A DNA stretch of 53,024 bases from Utricularia gibba (lineage: Eukaryota; Streptophyta; Magnoliopsida; Lamiales; Lentibulariaceae), in assembly GCA_002189035.1 (NCBI GenBank), contig NEEC01000254.1, positions 1-53,024 of the forward strand. The letters are read 5' to 3'. Below are positions 13,635 to 24,767 of the stretch, piece by piece (position 1 is the first letter of the stretch; every line of letters starts with the position of its first letter). A program made the translations under genes and the position numbers. A model generated the notes under the pieces. It had not been told where the DNA came from and ran no database searches. It worked only from the letters and a program-made list of their open reading frames with translations.

Positions 13635-13882
13635 CAGGATATCGCCGAAATACCGAACGGTGTGCGAGGCCACCATGAGGCTGCGGGTAGGGACACACCC
13701 AGAGCTTGTTCAGAGATCGCATCGAAAACCCATACTTCACGTCATCCAATAAAACGCAGATCTTTTGCAAGCCGAAAATCACAATCGCGTCGATTCTCGT
13801 GTTCCGAAACTCATCGTCGCGAACGTGGTGGCCAATTTGTGGCACATCTGAAGGCTAATATAAGGCGATAATTCGAGCTCTG
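13536..13882 (+). repeat. Reference subfamily A monomer (347 bp)
   Basis: This is a complete A unit counted from the anchor. Its diagnostic states are 74A, the acggtt block at 92-97, 102G, 110C, 114A, 117A, 157G, 165C, 186A, 210T, 227C, 237C and aac-t at 273-276. An exactly matching copy lies at 32347-32693, 18,811 bases away. Sites found once per unit include ATGCAT (unit positions 1-6), GATATC (103-108) and GAGCTC (340-345), so an NsiI, EcoRV or SacI digest should give a ladder of about 347 bp. Positions 3-22 form an imperfect dyad. AATAAA lies at 13748-13753. Confidence 0.95.
13538..13557. other. Representative 20-bp imperfect dyad at monomer positions 3-22
   Basis: In the canonical unit, positions 3-22 read nearly the same on both strands. 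Sixteen of twenty bases are symmetric, with GCATC and GATGC as perfect outer arms and TCG and CGA as inner arms. The element recurs once per monomer and is well conserved in the left part of the array. The C-type changes at position 20 (gaagaagc, gaagagc) weaken one arm. It could extrude as a small cruciform or bind a dimeric protein; neither is shown by the sequence alone. Confidence 0.5.
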
Positions 13883-16640
13883 ATGCATCCTCGGACGAAG
13901 ATGCTTTCAACACGGAAGCTGACCGGCACGGAAACGGGTTCGAAACGATGCGGCGCAGCGTGACTCATCTTGATCTTCAAGATATCGACGAGATGCCGAA
14001 CGGTGTGCGAGGCCACCATGAGGCTGCGGGTAGGAACACCTAGAGCTTGTTCAGAGATCGCCTCGAAAACCCATACTTCACGTCACCCAATAAAACGCAG
14101 ATGTTTTGCAAGGCGAAAATCACAATCGCGTCGATTCTCGTGTTCCGAGTCGCATCGTCGCGAACGTGGTGGCCAATTTGTGGCACATCTGAAGGCTAAT
14201 ATAAGGCGATAATTCGAGCTCTGATGCATCCTCGGACGAAGATGCTTCAACACGGAAGCTGACCGGCACGGAAAGGGGTTCGAAACGGTATGCCGGGCGC
14301 AGCGTGACTCATCATTTCAAGATATCGACGAGATGCCGAACGGTGTGCGAGGCCACCATGAGGCTGCGGGTAGGACACACCCAGAGCTTGTTCAGAGATC
14401 GCCTCGAAAACCCATACTTCACGTCACCCAATAAAACGCAGATGTTTTGCAAGGCGAAAATCACAATCGCGTCGATTCTCGTGTTCCGAGTCGCATCGTC
14501 GCGAACGTGGTGGCCAATTTGTGGCACATCTGAAGGCTAATATAAGGCGATAATTCGAGCTCTGATGCATCCTCGGACGAAGATGCTTTCAACACGGAAG
14601 CTGACCGGCACGGAAAGGGGTTCGAAACGGTATGCCGGCGCAGCGTGACTCATCTTGCTTCAGATATCCGAATACCGAACGGTGTGCGAGGCCACATGAG
14701 GCTGCGGTAGGGACACACCCAGAGCTTGTTCAGAGATCGCTCGAAAACCCATACTTCACGTCATCCAATAAAACGCAGATCTTTTGCAAGCCGAAAATCA
14801 CAATCGCGTCGATTCTCGTGTTCCGAACTCATCGTCGCGAACGTGGTGGCCAATTTGTGGCACATCTGAAGGCTATATAAGGCGATAATTCGAGCTCTGA
14901 TGCATCCTCGGACGAAGATGCTTTCAACACGGAAGCTGACCGGCACGGAAAGGGGTTCGAAACGGTATGCCCGCAGCGTGACTCATCTTTTCAGATATCG
15001 CCGAAATACCGAACGGTGTGCGAGGCCACCATGAGGCTGCGGGTAGGAACACCAGAGCTTGTTCAGAGATCGCATCGAAAACCCATACTTCACGTCACCA
15101 ATAAAACGCAGATCTTTTGCAAGCCGAAAATCACAATCGCGTCGATTCTCGTGTTCCGATCATCGTCGCGAACGTGGTGGCCAATTTGTGGCACATCTGA
15201 AGGCTAATATAAGGCGATAATTCGAGCTCTGATGCATCCTCGGACGAAGATGCTTTCAACACGGAAGCTGACCGGCACGGAAAGGGGTTCGAAACGGTAT
15301 GCCGGCGCAGCGTGACTCATCATTTCAGATATCGAGAATACGAACGGTGTGCGAGGCCACATGAGGCTGCGGGTAGGAACACACCTAGAGCTTGTTCAGA
15401 GATCGCCTCGAAAACCCATACTTCACGTCACCAATAAAACGCAGATGTTTTGCAAGCGAAAATCACAATCGCGTCGATTCTCGTGTTCCGAGTCGCATCG
15501 TCGCGAACGTGGTGGCCAATTTGTGGCACATCTGAAGGCTAATATAAGGCGATAATTCGAGCTCTGATGCATCCTCGGACGAAGATGCTTTCAACACGGA
15601 AGCTGACCGGCACGGAAAGGGGTTCGAAACGGTATGCCGAGCGCAGCGTGACTCATCACGGTTTCAGGATATCCCGAAATACCGAACGGTGTGCGAGGCC
15701 ACCATGAGGCTGCGGGTAGGGACACACCCAGAGCTTGTTCAGAGATCGCATCGAAAACCCATACTTCACGTCATCCAATAAAACGCAGATCTTTTGCAAG
15801 CCGAAAATCACATCGCGTCGATTCTCGTGTTCCGACGCATCGTCGCGAACGTGGTGGCCAATTTGTGGCACATCTGAAGGCTAATATAAGGCGATAATTC
15901 GAGCTCTGATGCATCCTCGGACGAGATGCTTTCAACACGGAAGCTGACCGGCACGGAACGGGTTCGAAACGGTATGCCGGGCGCAGCGTGACTCATCTTG
16001 ATCTTCAAGATATCGACGAGATGCCGAACGGTGTGCGAGGCCACCATGAGGCTGCGGGTAGGAACACACCAGAGCTTGTTCAGAGATCGCCTCGAAAACC
16101 CATACTTCACGTCACCCAATAAAACACAGATGTTTTGCAAGGCGAAAATCACAATCGCGTCGATTCTCGTGTTCCGAGTCGCATCGTCGCGAACGTGGTG
16201 GCCAATTTGTGGCACATCTGAAGGCTAATATAAGGCGATAATTCGAGCTCTGATGCATCCTCGGACGAAGATGCTTTCAACACGGAAGCTGACCGGCACG
16301 GAAAGGGGTTCGAAACGGTATGCCGTGGTTTCAAGATATCGAGAGATCCGAACGGTGTGCGAGGCCACCATGAGGCTGCGGGTAGGGACACACCTAGAGC
16401 TTGTTCAGAGATCGCCTCGAAAACCCATACTTCACGTCAGCAGATCTTTTGCAAGCGAAAATCGCGTCGATTCTCGTGTTCCGAAACCATCGTCGCGAAC
16501 GTGGTGGCCAATTTGTGGCACATCTGAAGGCTAATATAAGGCGATAATTCGAGCTCTGATGCATCCTCGGACGAAGATGCTTTCAACACGGAAGCTGACC
16601 GGCACGGAAAGGGGTTCGAAACGGTATGCCGGCGCAGCGT

Positions 16641-16740
16641 GACTGCAAGATATCGACTCATCACAATCGCGTTTCAGGATCGTGTGGCCGAAATCACCGT
16701 CGAAACGTGTGGCCAATTTGTGGCACATCTGAAGGCTAAT
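16641..16740 (+). repeat. Compressed junction with two interleaved monomer phases
   Basis: A unit that should span about 345 bases is only 205 bases from anchor 16559 to anchor 16764. Between gact and ggccaattt, short words from the 80-120 region (catcac, tttcaggat, ccgaaa) alternate with words from the 230-260 region (gcaag, aatcgcg, tcacc). That is interleaving of two different phases of the same monomer rather than one simple deletion. A similar interleaving is visible at about 16845-16975. Confidence 0.7.
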
Positions 16741-18232
16741 ATAAGGCGATAATTCGAGCTCTGATGCATCCTCGGACGAAGATGCTTTCAACACGGAAGC
16801 TGACCGGCACGGAAAGGGGTTCGAAACGGTATGCCGAGCGCAGCTGTTCAGAGATCGCTTTTCAGAGATAACCCATACTTCACGTCATCCAATAAAACGC
16901 AGATACCGAACGGTCCGAAAATCACAATCGCGTCGATTCTCGTGCGGAAACGGCACACGTCCAGACGCTGTTCAGAGATCGCATCGAAAACCCATACTTC
17001 ACGTCATCCAATAAAACGCAGATCTTTTGCAAGCCGAAAATCACAATCGCGTCGATTCTCGTGTTCCGAAACTCATCGTCGCGAACGTGGTGGCCAATTT
17101 GTGGCACATCTGAAGGCTACGATAATTCGAGCTCTGATGCATCCTCGGACGAAGATGCTTTCAACACGGAAGCTGACCGGCACGGAAAGGGTTCGAAACG
17201 GTATGCCGGGCGCAGCGTGACTCATCTTGATCTTCAAGATATCGACGAGATGCCGAACGGTGTGCGAGGCCACCATGAGGCTGCGGGTAGGAACACACCT
17301 AGAGCTTGTCATCCAATAAAACGCAGATCAAGCGAAAATCACAATCGCGTCGAAAAACCCAATACATCTCACGATAATTCGAGCTCCATCCTCGGACGAA
17401 GATGCTTTCAACACGGAAGCTGACCGGCACGGAAAGGGGTTCGAAACGGTATGCCGGCGCAGCGTGACTCATCACGGTTTTCAGGATATCGAAATACCGA
17501 ACGGTGTGCGAGGCCACCATGAGGCTGCGGGTAGGGACACACCCAGAGCTTGTTCAGAGATCGCCTCGATACTTCTCGTGTTCAAGCGAGTCGCAGTCGC
17601 ATCGTCGCGAACGTGGTGGCCAATTTGTGGCACATCTGAAGGCTAATATAAGGCGATAATTCGAGCTCTGATGCATCCTCGGACGAAGATGCTTTCAACA
17701 CGGAAGCTGACCGGCACGGAAAGGGGTTCGAAACGGTATGCCGGGCGCAGCGTGACTCATCATTTCAAGGATATCGACGAATACCGAACGGTGTGCGAGG
17801 CCACCATGAGGCTGCGGGTAGGACACACCCAGAGCTTGTTCAGAGATCGCTCGAAAACCATACTTCACGTCACCAATAAAACGCAGATGTTTTGCAAGGC
17901 GAAAATCACAATCGCGTCGATTCTCGTGTTCCGAGTCGCATCGTCGCGAACGTGGTGGCCAATTTGTGGCACATCTGAAGGCTAATATAAGGCGATAATT
18001 CGAGCTCTGATGCATCCTCGGACGAAGATGCTTTCAACACGGAAGCTGACCGGCACGGAAAGGGGTTCGAAACGGTATGCCGGCGCAGCGTGACTCATGG
18101 TTTTCAGGATATCCGAAATACCGAACGGTGTGCGAGGCCACCATGAGGCTGCGGGTAGGGACACACCCAGAGCTTGTTCAGAGATCGCCTCGAAAACCCA
18201 TACTTCACGTCATCCAATAAAACAGAGATTTT

Positions 18233-18361
18233 GCAAGCCGAAAAGCTCGACAATGCGGACGTCGATTCTCCGGTGTATCCGAAACTCCATGTGCGTCGCG
18301 AGACGCTGGTCGGCCATTTCGCGTCGATGTGCATCTCGTCGCGAAGTGCATAATAATAGGG
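18233..18361 (+). repeat. Insertion-rich divergent half-monomer
   Basis: From gcaagccgaaaa to gggcgataattcgag this segment still follows the order of monomer positions 233-335 but carries many scattered extra bases, and it is some tens of bases longer than the canonical interval. Recognisable words in order are cgtcgattctc, tccgaaact, gtcgcga, ggcca and gcgataattcgag. Flanking sequence on both sides is normal. It is the most divergent homologous segment in the window and resembles an uncorrected long-read stretch. Confidence 0.7.
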
Positions 18362-21300
18362 CGATAATTCGAGCTCTGATGCATCCTCGGACGAAGATGC
18401 TTTCAACACGGAAGCTGACCGGCACGGAAAGGGGTTCGAAACGGTATGCCGGGCGCGCGTGACTCATCACGGTTTTCAGATATCGAAATACCGAACGGTG
18501 TGCGAGGCCACCATGAGGCTGCGGGTAGGGACACACCCAGAGCTTGTTCAGAGATCGCGAGAATGCCGAACGGTGTGCGAGGCCAATGAGGCGGGTAGGA
18601 ACACACCAGAGCTTGTTCACGCTCGAAAACCCATCTTCACGTCACCCAATCGCAGATGTTTTGCAAGGCGAAAATCACAATCGCGTCGATTCTCGTGTTC
18701 CGATCGCATCGTCGCGAACGTGGTGGCCAAGTGGCACATCTGAAGGCTAATATAAGGCGATAATTCGAGCTCTGATGCATCTCGGACGAAGATGCGGAAG
18801 CTGACCGGCACGGAAAGGGGTTCGAAACGGTATGCCGGCGCAGCGTGACTTTTTCAGGATATCGCGAAATACCGAACAGGCCACCATGAGGCGCGGTAGG
18901 GACACACCCAGAGCGAAGATCGCATCGAAAACCCATACTTCACGTGCAGATGTTTTGCAAGCAAAATCACAATTCGTGGCACATCTGAAGGCTAATATAA
19001 GGCGATAATTCGAGCTCTGATGCATCCTCGGACGAAGATGCTTTCAACACGGAAGCTGACCGGCACGGAAAGGGGTTCGAAACGGTATGCCGGCGCAGCG
19101 TGACTCATCACGGTTTTTCAGGATATCACGAATCCGAACGGTGTGCGAGGCCACCATGAGGCTGCGGGTAGGGACACACCCAGAGCTTGTTCAGAGATCG
19201 CCGAAAACCCATACTTCACGTCATCCAATAAAACGCAGATCTTTTGCAAGCGAAAATCACAATCGCGTCGATTCTCGTGTTCCGAAACTCATCGTCGCGA
19301 ACGTGGTGGCTTTGGGCACATAAGGCTAATATAAGGCATAATTCGACTCTGATGCATCCTCGCTGCTTTCAACACGGAAGCTGACCGGCACGGAAAGGGT
19401 TCGAGGTATGCCGGGCGCATGACGCCGACGAGATGCCGAACGGTGTGCGAGGCCACCATGAGGCTGCGGGTAGGAACACACCTAGAGCTTGTTCACGTCA
19501 CCCAATAAAACGCAGATGTTTTGCAAGGCGAAAATCACAATCGCGTCGATTCTCGTGTTCCGAGTCGCATCGTCGCGAACGTGGTGGCCAATTTGTGGCA
19601 CATCTGAAGGCTAATACAATAAAACTCATCGTCGCGATGGTGGCCAATTTGTGGCACATCTGAAGCTAATATAAGGCGATAATTCGAGCTCTGCATCCTC
19701 GGACGAAGATGCTTTCAACACGGAAGCTGACCGGCACGGAAAGGGGTTCGAAACGGTATGCCGGGCGCAGCGTGACTCATCATCTTCAAGGACGAGATGC
19801 CGAACGGTTTCAGGAACACACCTAGAGCTTGTTCAGAGATCCGAAATACTTCACGTCACCCAATAAAACACAGATGTGTGCGAGGCCACCATGAGGCTGC
19901 GGGTAGGCGATAATTCGAGCTCTGATGCCCACGAAGCTTTCAACACGGAAGCTGACCGGCACGGAAAGGGGTCGAAACGGTATGCCGGCGCAGCGTGACT
20001 CATCACGGTTTTCAGGATATCGAATCGAACGGTGTGCGAACATGAGGCTGCGGGTATTGTTCAGAGATCGCTCGAAAACCCATACTTCACGTCATCCAAT
20101 AAAACGCAGATTTTTGCAAGCCGAAAATCACAATCGCGTCGATTCTCGTGTTCCGAGTCGCATCGTCGCGAACGTGGTGGCCAATTTGTGGCACATCTGA
20201 AGGCTAATATAAGGCGATAATTCGAGCTCTGATGCATCCTCGGACGAAGATGCTTTCAACACGGAAGCTGACCGGCACGGAAAGGGGTTCGAAACGGTAT
20301 GCCGGGTGTGCGCAGCGTGACTCATCACGGTTTTCAGGATATCGCGTCGATTCTCGAATCGTCGCGAACCCAATTTGACATCTGAAGGCTAATATAAGTA
20401 ATTCGAGCGATGCATCCTCGCGAAGATGCTTTCAACCGGAAGCTGACCGGCACGGAAGGGGTTCGAAACGGTATGTGACTCATCACGGGGACAAATACCG
20501 AACGGTGTGCGAGGCCAGAGCTGCGGGTAGGGACACACCAGAGCTTGTTCAGAGATCGCATCGAAAACCCATACTTCACGATCCAATAAAACGCAGATCT
20601 TTTGCAAGCGAAAATCACAATCGCGTCGACTCGTGTTCAAACTCATCGTCGCGAACGTAATTTGTGGCACATCGCAGATAATTCGAGCTCTGATGCATCT
20701 CGGACGAAGATGCGCTGAACGGAATTCACATGCCGGCGCAGCGTGACGGATATCGCGAAATCCGATGTCGAGGCCACCATCGCGGGTGGACACACCCAGA
20801 GCTTGTTCAGAGATCGCATCGAAAACCCATACTTCACGTCATCGCAGATGTTTTGCAAGCCGAAAATCGTCGGTGGCCAAACGTGGTGGCCAATGTGGCA
20901 CATCTGAAGGCTAATATAAGGCGATAATTCGAGCTCTGATGCATCCTCGGACGAAGATGCTTTCAACACGGAAGCTGACCGGCACGGAAAGGGGTTCGAA
21001 ACGGTATGCCGGCGCAGCGTGACTCATCTTTTCAGGATATCGCGAAATACCGAACGGTGTGCGAGGCCACATGAGGCTGCGGGTAGGGACACACCAGAGC
21101 TTGTTCAGAGATCGCTCGAAAACCCATACTTCACGTCATCCAATAAAACGCAGATCTTTTGCAAGCCGAAAATCACAATCGCGTCGATTCTCGTGTTCCG
21201 AGTCGCATCGTCGCGAACGTGGTGGCATTTGACATCTGGCTAATATAAGGCGATAATTCGAGCTCTGATGCATCTCGGACGAAGATGCTTTCAACACGGA

Positions 21301-21689
21301 AGCTGACCGGCACGGAAAGGGGTTCGAAACGGTATGCCGGCGCAGCGTGACTCATCACGAGATATCGCCGAATACGAACGGTGTGCGAGGCCACCATGAG
21401 GCAGGGACACACCAGAGCTTGTTCAGAGATCGCATCGAAAACCCATACTTCACGTCATCCAATAAAACGCAGATCTTTTGCAAGCGAAAATCACAATCGC
21501 GTCGATTCTCGTGTTCCGAAACTCATCGTCGCGAACGTGGTGGCCAGGATATCGAAATACCGATTTGTGGCCCACATCTGAAGGCTAATATAAGGCGATA
21601 ATTCGAGCTCTGATGCATCCTCGGACGAAGATGCTTTCAACACGGAAGCTGACCGGCACGGAAAGGGGTTCGAAACGGTATGCCGGGCG

Positions 21690-22140
21690 CAGCGTGACTC
21701 ATCGGTAGGAACACACCAGAGCTGCCGGGCGCAGCGTAATATAAGGCGACTTTCAACACGGAAGCTGACCGGCACGGAAAGGGGTTCATCTTGTCATCCA
21801 ATAAAACGCAGATCTTTTGCAAGCGAAAATCACAATCGCGTCGATTCTCGTGTTCCGAGTCGCATCGTCGCGATGTGGCGAACGGTGGACGAAGATGCTT
21901 TCAACACGGAAGCTGCGAGGCCACCATGCGTCGATTCTCGTGTTCCGGCGTCGCGAACGTGGTGGCCAATGCGGGTAGGCACGGAAAGGGTTCGAAACGG
22001 TATGCACCTACACACCTAGAGCTTGTTCAGAGATCGCCTCGAAAACCCATACTTCACGAGCGCGTCGATTCTCGTGTTCCGAGTCGCATTGTTGACCGGC
22101 AGGTTTTCAGAGGGACACACCCAGAGCTTGTTCAGAGATC
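21690..22140 (+). repeat. Block-shuffled satellite segment
   Basis: At least ten short blocks from different monomer positions are joined out of order, all forward. After cgcagcgtgactcatc the sequence jumps to the 151-170 block, returns to gccgggcgcagcgt, jumps to aatataaggcga, then to ctttcaacacgg, then to the 206-285 block, and so on, until normal order resumes near 22120. No block is inverted and no block is foreign. Confidence 0.75.
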
Positions 22141-24653
22141 GCCTCGAAAACCCATACTTCACGTCACCCAATAAAACGCAGATGTTTTGCAAGGCGAAAA
22201 TCACAATCGCGTCGATTCTCGTGTTCCGAGTCGCATCGTCGCGAACGTGGTGGCCAATTTGTGGCACATCTGAAGGCTAATATAAGGCGATAATTCGAGC
22301 TCTGATGCATCCTCGGACGAAGATTTCAACACGGAAGCTGACCGGCACGGAAAGGGTTCGAAACGGTTCAACATCGACGGGTGTGCGAGGCCAACACACC
22401 TAGAGCTTGTTCAGAGATCGCCTCGAAAACCCATACTTCACGCTGCATCGTCGCGACCGGCTAATATAAGGCGATAATTCGAGCTCTGACGGAAGGATAT
22501 CGGAGGCCACCATGAGGCTGCGGGTAGGGACACACCCAGAGCTTGTTCAGAGATCGCCTCGAAAACCCATACTTCACGTCATCCAATAAAACGCAGATCT
22601 TTTGCAAGCGAAAATCACAATCGAAAATTTGTGGCACATCTGAAGGCTAATATAAGGCGGTCTGATGCCGGCGCAGCGTGACTCTTCACGTCATCGAACG
22701 TTTTCAGATCCTCGGACGAAGAGCTCTGACCGGCACGGAAAGGGGTTCGAAACGGTATGCCGGGCGCAATGCCACCGAACGGTGTGCGAGAAGATGCTTT
22801 CAACACGGAAGCTGACCGCCGGAAAGGGGTTCGAAACCATGAGGCTGAGGCTGCGGGTAGGGACACACCCAGAGCTTTCAGAGATCGCATCGAAAACCCA
22901 TACTTCACGTCATCCAATAAAACGCAGATCTTTTGCAAGCCGAAAATCACAATCGCGTCGATTCTCGTGTTCCGAGTCGCATCGTCGCGAACGTGGTGGC
23001 CAATTTGTGGCACATCTGAAGGCTAATATAAGGCGATAATTCGAGCTCTGATGCATCCTCGGACGAAGATGCTTTCAACACGGAAGCTGACCGGCACGGA
23101 AAGGGGTTCGAAACGGTATGCCGGGCGCAGCGTGACTCATCATTTTCAAGATATCGACGAATACCGAACGGTGTGCGAGGCCACCATGAGGCTGCGGGTA
23201 GGACACACCTAGAGCTTGTTCAGAGATCGCCTCGAAAACCCATACTTCACGTCACCCAATAAAACGCAGATGTTTTGCAAGGCGAAAATCACAATCGCGT
23301 CGATTCTCGTGTTCCGAGTCGCATCGTCGCGAACGTGGTGGCCAATTTGTGGCACATCTGAAGGCTAATATAAGGCGATAATTCGAGCTCTGATGCATCC
23401 TCGGACGAAGATGCTTTCAACACGGAAGCTGACCGGCACGGAAAGGGGTTCGAAACGGTATGCCGGCGCAGCGTGACTCATCACGGTTTTCAGATATCCC
23501 GAATACCGAACGGTGTGCGAGGCCACCATGAGGCTGCGGGTAGGGACACACCAGAGCTTGTTCAGAGATCGCTCGAAAACCCATACTTCACGTCATCCAA
23601 TAAAACGCAGATGTTTTGCAAGCCGAAAATCACAATCGCGTCGATTCTCGTGTTCCGAACTCGCATCGTCGCGAACGTGGTGGCCAATTTGTGGCACATC
23701 TGAAGGCTAATATAAGGCGATAATTCGAGCTCTGATGCATCCTCGGACGAAGATGCTTTCAACACGGAAGCTGACCGGCACGGAAAGGGGTTCGAAACGG
23801 TATGCCGGGCGCAGCGTGACTCATCACGGTTTTCAGGATATCCGAAATACCGAACGGTGTGCGAGGCCACCATGAGGCTGCGGGTAGGGACACACCCAGA
23901 GCTTGTTCAGAGATCGCTCGAAAACCCATACTTCACGTCATCCAATAAAACGCAGATGTTTTGCAAGCCGAAAATCACAATCGCGTCGATTCTCGTGTTC
24001 CGAACGCATCGTCGCGAACGTGGTGGCCAATTTGTGGCACATCTGAAGGCTAATATAAGGCGATAATTCGAGCTCTGATGCATCCTCGGACGAAGATGCT
24101 TTCAACACGGAAGCTGACCGGCACGGAAAGGGGTTCGAAACGGTATGCCGGGCGCAGCGTGACTCATCACGGTTTTCAGATATGGCCGAAATACCGAACG
24201 GTGTGCGAGGCCACCATGAGGCTGCGGGTAGGGACACACCCCAGAGCTTGTTCAGAGATCGCCTCGAAAACCCATACTTCACGTCATCCAATAAAACGCA
24301 GATGTTTTGCAAGCGAAAATCACAATCGCGTCGATTCTCGTGTTCCGAACGCATCGTCGCGAACGTGTGGCCAATTTGTGGCACATCTGAAGGCTAATAT
24401 AAGGCGATAATTCGAGCTCTGATGCATCCTCGACGAAGATGCTTTCAACACGGAAGCTGACCGGCACGGAAAGGGTTCGAAACGGTATGCCGGGCGCAGC
24501 GTGACTCATCACGGTTTTCAGGATATGCCGAATACCGAACGGTGTGCGAGGCCACCATGAGGCTGCGGGTAGGGACACACCCAGAGCTTGTTCAGAGATC
24601 GCCATCGAAAACCCATACTTCACGTCATCCAATAAAACGCAGATCTTTTGCAA

Positions 24654-24767
24654 GCCGGTGTGCGAGGCCACATGAGGCTGCGGGTAGGGACACACCCAGA
24701 GCTTGTTCAGAGATCGCTCGAAAACCCATACTTCACGTCATCCAATAAAACGCAGATTTTTGCAAGC
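24654..24767 (+). repeat. Partial tandem duplication inside one monomer
   Basis: In the unit starting at 24422, position about 237 (gcaagcc) is joined directly back to position about 124 (ggtgtgcgagg), and the sequence then runs forward again to gcaagcg. The interval from about 124 to 237 is therefore present twice, lengthening the unit to 453 bases. The junction is at gcc/ggtg, with only a base or two of possible microhomology. The first copy reads gatctttt and the second gattttt, so the copies are not identical. Confidence 0.8.

Larger units (their letters stand above)
12847..16320 (+). repeat. A and B monomers grading into mixed units
   Basis: Anchor starts are 12847, 13191, 13536, 13883, 14224, 14565, 14900, 15232, 15567, 15909 and 16253. 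A units: 12847, 13536 and 15567. B units: 13883, 14224 and 15909. The 13191 unit is A on the left and B on the right, with extra bases (a run of six t near 13412 and an additional c near 13471). Units at 14565, 14900 and 15232 have collapsed 91-117 segments and many single-base losses. Alternation is lost here, just before the scrambled core. Confidence 0.88.
16321..22880 (+). repeat. Scrambled core: truncated, interleaved and reordered satellite fragments
   Basis: Anchor spacing becomes irregular. Starts are 16559, 16764, 17137, 17671, 18010, 18379, 18775, 19020, 19352, 20232, 20410, 20693, 20939, 21268, 21613 and 22305. Broken anchors lie near 17385, 19690, 19925 and 22485. Gaps range from 178 to more than 700 bases. 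Every piece can still be matched to the monomer and every recognisable piece is in forward orientation. I found no foreign insertion that would explain the disorder. Intact stretches survive inside, for example 17671-18009 and most of 21268-21560. Two explanations remain open: a decayed or repeatedly rearranged satellite core, or a failed consensus over a poorly resolved repeat. Details at 16641, 18233 and 21700 favour the second. Confidence 0.9.

Noticed and set aside
13536-13871. An open reading frame of 111 codons from the anchor ATG to TAA in full-length monomers, with similar frames in many units
   Set aside because: The frame is the monomer itself read once. It is broken by single-base losses in most units, other frames and the reverse strand are about equally open, the product is low-complexity and basic with no recognisable domain, and variation ignores codon position.
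17120-17420. Acidic serine-rich peptide (SSSDASSDEDAF) resembling the N-terminus of a piggyBac-like transposase
   Set aside because: It is one frame of the monomer border and recurs in every unit. No catalytic domain follows, stops occur soon after, and there are no terminal inverted repeats.
18233-18361. A foreign insertion or unique gene fragment
   Set aside because: Although divergent, its words follow monomer order from position 233 to 335, so it is a noisy copy of the satellite and not foreign DNA.
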